Assembly: GCA_041394885.1 (NCBI GenBank)
Contig: JAWKHI010000014.1
Coordinates: 62,001 to 126,000, forward strand
Length of the DNA stretch: 64,000 bases
From: DSOI01 sp041394885
GTDB taxonomy: Bacteria; Acidobacteriota; Terriglobia; Bryobacterales; Bryobacteraceae
Reading direction: 5' to 3'
A program made the position numbers and the translations under genes. Positions within the stretch are counted from its first letter, which is position 1. Every line of letters begins with the position of its first letter. The notes under the pieces are model-generated. The model was not told where the DNA came from and did not search any database. It saw only the letters and a program-made list of their open reading frames with translations. Of this stretch, positions 18,910 through 26,222 are shown in pieces.

Positions 18910-20301
18910 ATGACCCGTCACGAATTTCTCCGCCTGTCGGCCAACGGGTTCGGCCTGGCCGCGCTGCAATCGTTGATGGCTGCCGATAGCCCGGCCCGCA
19001 CCCACCACCCCGCCCGCGCCAAGCGCGTGATCTTCCTCTTCATGCAGGGCGGTCCGTCGCAGATGGACCTGTTCGACTACAAGCCGCAGCTCGAACAACG
19101 CCACGGCCAGTCCTTCTCGCTCGCGCTGCCGAAGAACTATGAGGCGCCCGGAATCCGCGGTACCAGGTTTTTCGGGCCCATCAGCAAGTTTGTGCGGCAG
19201 GGTGAGGGCGGCATGCTGATGACGGAGATGCTGCCGCACCTGGGTAGCGTCGCCGACCATTTGTGCTTCCTCCACGGCATGCACGCCGATAGCGAAGCAC
19301 ACGCTCCCGCTATTCGCCAGTTGCACACCGGCCACAGCGTGCAGGTGCGCCCGTCCATGGGTTCGTGGGTGCTTTATGGTCTCGGCAGCGAAAACCAGAA
19401 CCTGCCCGGCTACATCACCATCTGCCCGGTGCTGAACGGCGACGGCGGTACGCCGCAACTCTATGGCAGCGGCTTTCTTCCGGCGTCGTTTCAAGGGACG
19501 CCGCTCGGCCGCGCCGGCGATGCGAAAAATGCGCGCTTTGGCTATCTGGGCGATGCCTCCGCCCGGGGCGAGCAACAGCGCCGCCAACTCGACTTCCTGG
19601 CCGCGGTGAATCGCTCGGACGCCGAACGGGCGGGCGCCGAAGCCGAGTTCGACGCTCGCATCGCTTCGTACGAGCTTGCCTTCCGCATGCAGATGGAGGC
19701 TCCTCCGGTGCTCGATCTCGCGCGCGAAACCGAAGCGACGCGGAAGCTCTACGGCATCGGCGAGAAGGAGACGGACAACTTTGGCCGCCAGTGCCTGCTT
19801 GCGCGGCGGTTCGTCGAATCCGGCGTCCGCTTCGTCCAGATCTCCGACGGAGGATGGGATCATCACGGAAGGCTCCGCGCCTTACTGCCCGAGCGTTGCA
19901 AGGCCGTGGACAAGCCGATCGCCGGACTGATTTCGGATCTGAAGAGCCGCGGACTGCTGGACGATACCCTCGTGATATGGGGCGGCGAGTTCGGCCGCAC
20001 GCCGTTCGACCAGGATCTCTCCCAAGGAAAGGCCCCGGCCGATGCCCGCGGCCGCGAACACAATCCGCGCGGCTTCACCATGTTCCTGGCCGGCGGCGGC
20101 GTCAAACGGGGCATCGCTTACGGCGCAACCGACGACTTTGGCTGGGACGCGGTGCAAGGCAAAGTGCATATCCACGACCTGCACGCGACCATGCTCCACC
20201 TGCTCGGCATCGATCACGAACGGCTCACCTATCGCTACACCGGCCGAGACTACCGCCTCACCGATGTCTTTGGCCGTGTTGTGAAAGAGGTGCTGGTCTG
20301 A
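18910..20301 (+). CDS. DUF1501 (sulfatase-like fold) exported protein
   Basis: 463 residues starting 7 nt after the DUF1549/1553 stop, so the two form one operon. The N-terminus MTRHEFLRLSANGFG is a degenerate Tat-like leader. The body has FLFMQGGPSQMDLFDYKP, FVQISDGGWDHH and WGGEFGRTP, hallmarks of DUF1501, a family in the alkaline phosphatase/sulfatase superfamily; the Asp/His residues in these motifs are likely metal ligands. No sulfatase-type Cys/Ser maturation motif is seen, so it is not itself a classical sulfatase. Confidence 0.9.
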   Translation: MTRHEFLRLSANGFGLAALQSLMAADSPARTHHPARAKRVIFLFMQGGPSQMDLFDYKPQLEQRHGQSFSLALPKNYEAPGIRGTRFFGPISKFVRQGEGGMLMTEMLPHLGSVADHLCFLHGMHADSEAHAPAIRQLHTGHSVQVRPSMGSWVLYGLGSENQNLPGYITICPVLNGDGGTPQLYGSGFLPASFQGTPLGRAGDAKNARFGYLGDASARGEQQRRQLDFLAAVNRSDAERAGAEAEFDARIASYELAFRMQMEAPPVLDLARETEATRKLYGIGEKETDNFGRQCLLARRFVESGVRFVQISDGGWDHHGRLRALLPERCKAVDKPIAGLISDLKSRGLLDDTLVIWGGEFGRTPFDQDLSQGKAPADARGREHNPRGFTMFLAGGGVKRGIAYGATDDFGWDAVQGKVHIHDLHATMLHLLGIDHERLTYRYTGRDYRLTDVFGRVVKEVLV

Positions 20302-20758
20302 GCGGCGCGAAAATCCAACGGCCGTATGCCCGGTGAGCCACGTCCGCTCACTGCGGCATGCACGTCGTTTCCCGGTCTGGACTCGAGCCCGGGGCCATCG
20401 CGAGGAACGCAGGGAGCAACGCGGACATCGTCGGCTTGATCCACTCCAGCCGGATTCCAACTTCCCGGATCGCGGCGCCGAAAGCCATCGCAGGTGACCT
20501 CGACGACATCCCCGAGGCTGCGCTGCAACCCAAGCAGGTGGTGATTCCGCACGAGCATCGCACGATCGTTCAGAAGGGCAAATGGAAGCCGGCTCCTCGG
20601 TAAACCGGACTGGCCCATCCGTGCGCCATTTTGCAGTCTGTTGGTGCGCAGAATAGGCAAGGATTAGCCAAATCGCGCAGCCACCCGGTTGCGGATCAGG
20701 CATCGAGCAGGGCACTCCGCGTTGTGGGGGGCAGCGCGGCGCGGCAGAGGCACAGCTG
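20302..20758. other. Intergenic region without a recognised gene
   Basis: About 460 nt between two convergent units. A plus-strand frame at 20358-20603 (about 81 codons, ending QKGKWKPAPR) and a minus-strand frame over the same bases are both open, but neither resembles a known protein and neither has a ribosome site. Possibly an eroded gene. Confidence 0.4.
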
Positions 20759-21373
20759 CTACCGGGCCATCGGCGGGTGATTCGCGGGGAGAGCGGGAGG
20801 GTGCTCGCCCGGGACAGCCAATTGGGCGAGGCCGGCCTTGGCCTTTTGGCCGCTATCGGAGTTCGCATCTGCGGCGACGGCGCGGGTCCAGAACTGACGT
20901 GCCATGTCATCCTTGCCGGCGTTTCCATAGATGGCGCCGATGTTGTAGAGTGCGTCGACATGGTCGGGATTCCTTTCAAGTATCGCCTGCGTTTCGGCGA
21001 TCGCGCCCGGGATGTCGCCCGATTCATAGAGCGAACGGCCGAGTTCGAGGCGCGCCTCGGAATTGCCAGGATCGGTCTTCAGCGCCTCGCGCAGATGTTT
21101 GACTGCCTCTTCGGGTTTTCCCGTCTGCCGTTTGAGATCGGCGAGGCGGAGGAGAATCGGCGCGTGGTCAGGGGAGGTTTTCAGTTGTTCTTCGAGGGAT
21201 GCAATTTCGTGCACCGGCGTTGACGGTGGGGCTGCGCCATCGGCGACGGCGGGCGCAGCCACGCGGCTCGGTCCGCCAGTCGGAGCTGGCGCGGGTGCGG
21301 TCTTCCACAGGATCATCAGAGCTACACCGGCGGCGAGGGTACTACCTAAAATGGTGCGATTGCGGTTGGTCAT
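20759..21373 (-). CDS. TPR protein with N-terminal membrane anchor
   Basis: 204 residues. Residues 8-25 form a single hydrophobic helix after MTNRNRT, followed by an Ala/Pro linker and about four TPR units from ~65 to 185 (for example PEEAVKHLREALKTDPGN and PGAIAETQAILERNPDH). Periplasmic, membrane-anchored TPR proteins of this kind often help assemble cytochromes (NrfG/CcmI-like) or secretion systems. It is the last gene of the multiheme cytochrome locus, which favours a cytochrome-assembly role. The ATG overlaps by 4 nt the stop of the degraded oxidoreductase frame upstream. Confidence 0.82.
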   Translation of the reverse strand: MTNRNRTILGSTLAAGVALMILWKTAPAPAPTGGPSRVAAPAVADGAAPPSTPVHEIASLEEQLKTSPDHAPILLRLADLKRQTGKPEEAVKHLREALKTDPGNSEARLELGRSLYESGDIPGAIAETQAILERNPDHVDALYNIGAIYGNAGKDDMARQFWTRAVAADANSDSGQKAKAGLAQLAVPGEHPPALPANHPPMAR

Positions 21374-22841
21374 AGTGCGAGAGCCTTTTCGACGATTTCG
21401 ATGCCAGTTTTGCGGAGAAACGCCTCGGGGGATTCGCCGCCACGAGAACAAAGACGAACTGGTTGGGGATGGTGAGGGGCCGTCGCGCGTGTCGAGCGAC
21501 TGAGCCCGCCATGATGTGAGTGATGATGGTCTCGCGCAACACTCGAATGAGCTGCTCTGATTCGGCCTCCTCGAGGAACTGCTGGCGCCAGGCAAGGCGG
21601 AGCCAGCCGAAATCGGCGCCGCGGTAGGAGAGCGTGACCCGGTTGCGCCCGCGCTTGCCGACGGCGAGCGCGGTCGATGGCGGAATCGCCACCGCCTACG
21701 ACGTATACATCGTTGTCCGAATAGCTCTCTTGCCTCGGGATCAGACGGTAGGCAACCTTCGCGAGGTCTTCGCCGGGCACACTGAGCTTCGTGGCGTGCC
21801 ACGTTTGCCGAGGGCGAGGACGACGTTGGTGGCCCTTGTAGCGGCCTTGGGCGGCACCAACGCCAAGAAAGTCGCCTTCGCGTCGGACTTCCACTCACAA
21901 TCTCTGCCCGTGTGAATCCGATTACCCGGTATTTGCGATGACTGTTCCCACACGGAGAGCAGGTTTCCTCTTGGTGCCGTCGCCGATAGAGGCTCCCGTA
22001 GAGGGCATCTCCACCGGTTCGGCCATCAGGAACCAGCGCGGGTAGTTGCGGATGGTGGATGGTCTCGCCCTGTCGAGTGTGATGTAGCGCAAGCTCGCTG
22101 ATGGCGCGAGCCGGACGCGGCCAGAGACCGGCCGGACCAGAGCCCGCTGCGGATGACGTCGTAGACCCCGGGCGTGTCGAGGTTGGCGGGAGAGGATGGC
22201 GCCGTGCTCGTCGCGTTGAGGCGCCCAACTGCCTCCAGCCGCCGCCGGATGTTGTCGATCACCATGCGGCCCTGTTGATCGCCGTCTTGATGAGGCCCAC
22301 GTTTCCTGAGTTCGCCGACGATGAACAAGCCAGCGACATTGGTCTCGAACAACTCGTTGACGCCTCGGCACCTTGACTGGAGCACATTGCCGTAGGCGAT
22401 GCTGGCGAGGGGCCGATGTGGGGCACGCGGAGACGCATTTTCATGGCCCTGGCTACGTTCGGGATGGGCGTGAGTATCGCTCTGCTGCCCACCAGTTCGA
22501 GCGTTCCCTGCTCGGGCAGGCATCGACGCACCCGCCGCAGCCGATGCACAGCGAGGCGTTGATGACTGGATTATGGTCGCCTTTCTTCCCGGAGTCCGTT
22601 GCCCGTTTGAACCTTAAAGGCGTATCACCACATCGGCGAGAGCGGGCGCCGCAATGTCGGCAGAAGGCCGAACCGGTTCGGGACAGGCGGTGCACCGCGG
22701 ACACGGAGCGGTAGTGTGGACCTGGAGCGCCGGCGTGGGCGAAGGAGAACGCTTGGCAGCGGTGAGCGCGCGAGTGTAGGCGGCGGAGAAGAAGAACACC
22801 ACCCCAGACGAGTAAATCAGAAACGAAACGAGAGTATCCAT
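21370..22841 (-). pseudogene. Frameshifted ferredoxin - FAD/NAD(P) oxidoreductase
   Basis: Pieces of one ~490-residue protein are readable in order but in changing frames. From 22841: MDTLVSFLIYSSGVVFFFSA membrane anchor with a CPRC zinc-ribbon half; then CIGCGGCVDACP (4Fe-4S); NELFETNVAGLFIVGELR; LRYITLDRARPSTIRNYPR; VVLALGKRGTPR; LSVPGEDLAKVAYRL; DVYVVGGGDSAI; LAVGKRGRNRVTLSYRG; NQFVFVL and finally KTGIEIVEKALAL, ending in a TGA that overlaps the TPR gene start. The order matches thioredoxin-reductase-like flavoproteins with a ferredoxin domain. At least six frame changes are needed. Either a true pseudogene or a poorly sequenced segment. Confidence 0.8.
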
Positions 22842-23802
22842 TGAGACTTGTGCGGTATCCGAACAGCATCGCGCGACCGGTGGATGGGATCAAAGAGCAA
22901 CGATGAAAGAAGAATCGAACGGGCGATGCACGACATGCCACAGATGCAAAGACTTCCTGCATCGGGGCAGGCGCCCGCCGAAGCCGCACTGGAGGCGCGA
23001 CCGCGGCGATGACGTCTCTGGAGTTCTCTGTTCGAGGAGGCGCGAGGCCAGCCCGAGGAAGACACGAGGTCGGCTCCGAAAGGAACCGCGGTGGAGGCAG
23101 TTGCTCAGCGGAACGGGCGGATCACGTCGAGCTGATGTGAAGCCATCAGCAAAGCAGCCGGCGTGGACAGGTGCGAGACTTCTCACGGCTTGGCAGGGCC
23201 AGCAGAGGCGCGATTTCAGACCACTTGAGAAGTGGCTGCCGGTCGAGTTGTTCGGCCAGCCGGGCCGATTCGGCCTCGAGTTCCTTGAATGACAGTTCGG
23301 CGGCTGTGAGGGTCCGCGGGATCTGTGAGTAGAGATAGCGTCCGACGAAACCGCTGACGGCCACCGCTATCATGATCCAGTATGAGAGGCCTGCGAGGCC
23401 CTGAAGTTTCAGGGAGGAGTGCAGCGTGATCACGATGGGTGCGCTGATGCCGAAGAGGACGTGGAAATCGAGCCAGTGTTTCGTCTTCCCGATGCGGGAG
23501 AGCCATGGCCAGCGCTTGCGGATCGGGTAGAGGAACAGCATCGCGAACAACGCGAGGCCGAGCAGGCCGAGACGGATTCCGACGTAGCCGCTCGGGCGAA
23601 GCGCGGGGTGGAGCGGCGAATAAGCACGTTCGGCGATCGGTAGCGTGTAGTAGGAATAGCCGTTGACGATCATGGCGGCGATGAAACAGACGACAGCGGC
23701 CCAGGCGAGACGGAGCCGAAGGCGGTGGCGCGCGGCGTGGTCGAGGCCGAGAAACGATCCCGAGCTTCGGGCCGATGGGGCGGTGGTAGCAGTGGTGGAC
23801 AT
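22842..23802 (-). pseudogene. Cytochrome-b-like inner-membrane protein, 3' part frameshifted
   Basis: The frame 23802-23146 is intact for 218 residues: four to five hydrophobic helices with His pairs (HWLDFHVLFG, IVITLHSSLK) and a PSGYVGIRLG loop, then a soluble helix. Beyond ~23190 the continuation is found in other frames: CRKSLHLWHVVHRPFDSSFIVAL (two more His, a last helix) and a final segment ending near 22840, just at the next start codon. Paired histidines in membrane helices suggest heme b, as in ferric-reductase-like or cytochrome b proteins. It starts 1 nt after the preceding gene's stop. The truncated product could still be made but would lack the last helix. Confidence 0.72.
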
Positions 23803-23803
23803 C

Positions 23804-24592
23804 TTACGGTTTCGGAGGCTCCTCGATTTTGACTTCGGTATCCACCGTAAACTTGCGGTACCGCGAGAAACTGTGGAGGTTGTTCCAGCGCTGGCGGCGG
23901 GTGGCGGCTTCGATCACGGCGGTCTGGGGAAGCCAGATAGAGCCACGGTCCGCGGTTAGGGGTGCGTAGCGGACGTCGCTCGACAGTTTTTGCATGCCGA
24001 CGTCCTCCATGGGACCAGGCAGTTCTGCCTGGATGCGTGCAATCCGGCCCGACTCTGGATCGATCCACGCCGTGCCTTGCCATTCGATGGGGTAGGTGCG
24101 CGTGCGGAGTTGCAGGGCGGATGGTGACGGCCGGCCTTTGATGTGCCGGAAGCGCACGGGTACCGTATTTCCGGGAGCCATCTCGAAATGGGGCTCGATG
24201 GAGAACGCGAAGCTCTCTCGAAAAATCGGGTGGAGAATCAGCAGGAGGGTTGAGAATCCGGAGGTCGCGAGCAGAGCACGGTCCGTCTCCTTCGGCGCTT
24301 TTCCCTGCAGGAGGCGCGATTCTTCAACGAGGAGCTCGCCGCCGCTGTTCTGGAGCAGGATCAAGTAGTCGTAGGTGGTCTTTCTTTGAACGATCACCTT
24401 TCCGTTTGGTTCTGTCTTGCGCTGGACTACTTCTTCGACGCACGTGAACGCGGAGTACTGGTCCCAGAACCGCTCGACGCTTTCGCCGGCGCGCAGGATG
24501 AGCGAGTCGCGCTGGGCCGCGGGTGCGGCAATAGCGATCAAACACAGGCCCGCCAGCAGCGAGGTGCTGTGTCTAGAAACGGTAGCCGACAT
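23804..24592 (-). CDS. Exported protein of unknown function, LolA/RseB-like strand pattern
   Basis: 262 residues from the ATG at 24592, with signal peptide (SLLAGLCLIAIAAPAAQ). The mature part is beta-rich: YLILLQNSGGELLVEESRLL, a HIKGRPSP turn, IEWQGTAWIDPESGRIARIQAEL and WLPQTAVIEA. The last two segments resemble the curved sheet of LolA/RseB-type proteins, but no signature confirms it. The start lies inside the end of the beta-barrel gene (20 nt overlap), so it is translated with it. A role beside the electron conduit in the envelope is inferred only from position. Confidence 0.7.
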   Translation of the reverse strand: MSATVSRHSTSLLAGLCLIAIAAPAAQRDSLILRAGESVERFWDQYSAFTCVEEVVQRKTEPNGKVIVQRKTTYDYLILLQNSGGELLVEESRLLQGKAPKETDRALLATSGFSTLLLILHPIFRESFAFSIEPHFEMAPGNTVPVRFRHIKGRPSPSALQLRTRTYPIEWQGTAWIDPESGRIARIQAELPGPMEDVGMQKLSSDVRYAPLTADRGSIWLPQTAVIEAATRRQRWNNLHSFSRYRKFTVDTEVKIEEPPKP

Positions 24593-26222
24593 TGCCGTAG
24601 ATCTGGTCATAGTTCTGAACCCTGCCGCGATACATCGCGTGTCCCAGGCCGATGAAGTAGTGATCGCCGAAGAGCCAGTCCGCGTTGGTAGCGAAGAAGA
24701 TGGCGCGGCGCTGGTCGCTGAGCGGCGATTGGAAGGTCTGCTTGCCGATTTGCGACTCGACGCGGAGGCGGTCTGTAAGGTTGCGGACGAACGAAACCGT
24801 GTAGTACTCGCCGGTGCCGAAGGAACTGTCGAAACGCGAGCGGCGCGCGTCGACACGGATGCCACTGCCGCCCACGTCACGCACGGTGATGCCCGCCATG
24901 TGGTTCCAGGAAGCTCGTTGTTCGGTGTCGCGGCGGTTGCGGCCGAGCGTGCCGTAGAAGCTGACACCGCCGGGGAAGTCGAAACGGGCGCCCGCACTGA
25001 GGCCTTGAAAGAGTAGCTGATCGAGGAGTCCGGTGCCGAGGAGGCGTGTGTCGAAAGTGGGGATGCCGCGGAAGTAGTTGTGGTTGAGGTCAAGCGAGAG
25101 GAAGCGGGCGGGCTGGTAGCGGGCGGTGAAGAAGCTTCGCGAGATCACCGCGCCGCTCACGTTGGAATCGAAACGCCCTCGCGTGCGGCGGTCGACTTCC
25201 ATGTTGTGGAACAGGGAGAGCGTGCTCTTATACATGAGCGAGTTTTCGAAGAAGGCGTACTCGCGCTCGGCTTTCCAGCCGAGGCGGCTGATGGCGAGTC
25301 CGGTGGTGCCCGTGTAGCGGAGGCGCTCGAAGTTGCCCGCTTCGAAATTGAGGAAGCTTCCAGCGAGTTGCCGGTTGGGATTGTAATTCCACGCCGTGGG
25401 GTCCGGCGTGGAGCCGGCGAACACGCCTGTGGTGGCATGGCGATTCAGGCGGCGGGCGAAGTATCCTCCGTCGATGGTGCTGAGGCTACTCGCCCAGGGT
25501 ACGAGCAACCGGCCGAAGCCGGCGGTGTAGCGGGAGTTGGGGTTGTTGTAGTAGAACCCGATGTGGTAGGTGCGGTTGATCAGGTTGGAAATTGTATCGG
25601 TGGAGGCCGAACGGCTGCGAGAGGTGAACCGACCGCGCCAATAGCCGGTGAAGTTCCAGTAGGAGCCGCCGATACGGGTCATGTCGGCGCGCAACACTAC
25701 ACCTTGCTGGCTGGTGGCGGGGCCTCGGGTGATGTGGTCAGAAATGGAGTTATGTTCGAAACCGATGCGGCCCCGGACTCGATTGATCTCCGGAAGCGGC
25801 GGCCGGGGAACGTATTCGCGGGCCTCCTCCTCGATCGGGTCGCCTTCGGTGAAACTAACCACCTGTGCGTACTTCCGGGCGGTCCGGGAGGCGTGGAGCA
25901 TTTTGAGGAGTTCGGCGTCCTCCGCGTTCAGGAAGGCCGTATCGCCTACCGCGAGCGGCGACTGCGCCGACCTGACTTCGCAGACCGCTGAGGTGGCGGC
26001 GATCGAAACGACGATTAGTTCGGCGATCGGCGGGGCGGAGAGATCGGGGGCCCCGGGCTTGAGTCGGCGAACGACGAGCCGGAACCCTTCGGCCAGGCCG
26101 GCGTCGCGGCCGCCGTCGAGGTAGACGGCATCAGCGGCGACGTAGCGGACTTGGAACGATGTCCGCGGCTGCGGTTGTGCGATGGCGATCGCGGGGAGGA
26201 GGATCAGGGCGGCAAAGCGCAT
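24573..26222 (-). CDS. Outer-membrane beta-barrel of the cytochrome locus (porin-like)
   Basis: 549 residues with signal peptide (MRFAALILLPAIAIAQ). Residues ~25-110 are a small beta domain. From ~130 to the end there are some twenty or more alternating amphipathic strands rich in Tyr/Arg/Phe turns (RYTAGFGRLLVPW, YTVSFVRNLTDRLRVESQIG), ending in Tyr-Arg-Phe, the C-terminal Phe recognised by the BAM machinery. Its start ATG shares one base with the stop of the 37-heme cytochrome gene. By analogy to MtrB/porin-cytochrome complexes, it may insulate a cytochrome across the outer membrane. It has no detectable MtrB CXXC motif. Confidence 0.8.
   Translation of the reverse strand: MRFAALILLPAIAIAQPQPRTSFQVRYVAADAVYLDGGRDAGLAEGFRLVVRRLKPGAPDLSAPPIAELIVVSIAATSAVCEVRSAQSPLAVGDTAFLNAEDAELLKMLHASRTARKYAQVVSFTEGDPIEEEAREYVPRPPLPEINRVRGRIGFEHNSISDHITRGPATSQQGVVLRADMTRIGGSYWNFTGYWRGRFTSRSRSASTDTISNLINRTYHIGFYYNNPNSRYTAGFGRLLVPWASSLSTIDGGYFARRLNRHATTGVFAGSTPDPTAWNYNPNRQLAGSFLNFEAGNFERLRYTGTTGLAISRLGWKAEREYAFFENSLMYKSTLSLFHNMEVDRRTRGRFDSNVSGAVISRSFFTARYQPARFLSLDLNHNYFRGIPTFDTRLLGTGLLDQLLFQGLSAGARFDFPGGVSFYGTLGRNRRDTEQRASWNHMAGITVRDVGGSGIRVDARRSRFDSSFGTGEYYTVSFVRNLTDRLRVESQIGKQTFQSPLSDQRRAIFFATNADWLFGDHYFIGLGHAMYRGRVQNYDQIYGNVGYRF

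Noticed and set aside
20759..22228. One long minus-strand protein of 489 residues
   Set aside because: Only the last 204 residues form a sensible TPR protein with its own start at 21373. The earlier part is Arg/Ser/Pro-rich and overlaps oxidoreductase fragments in other frames.
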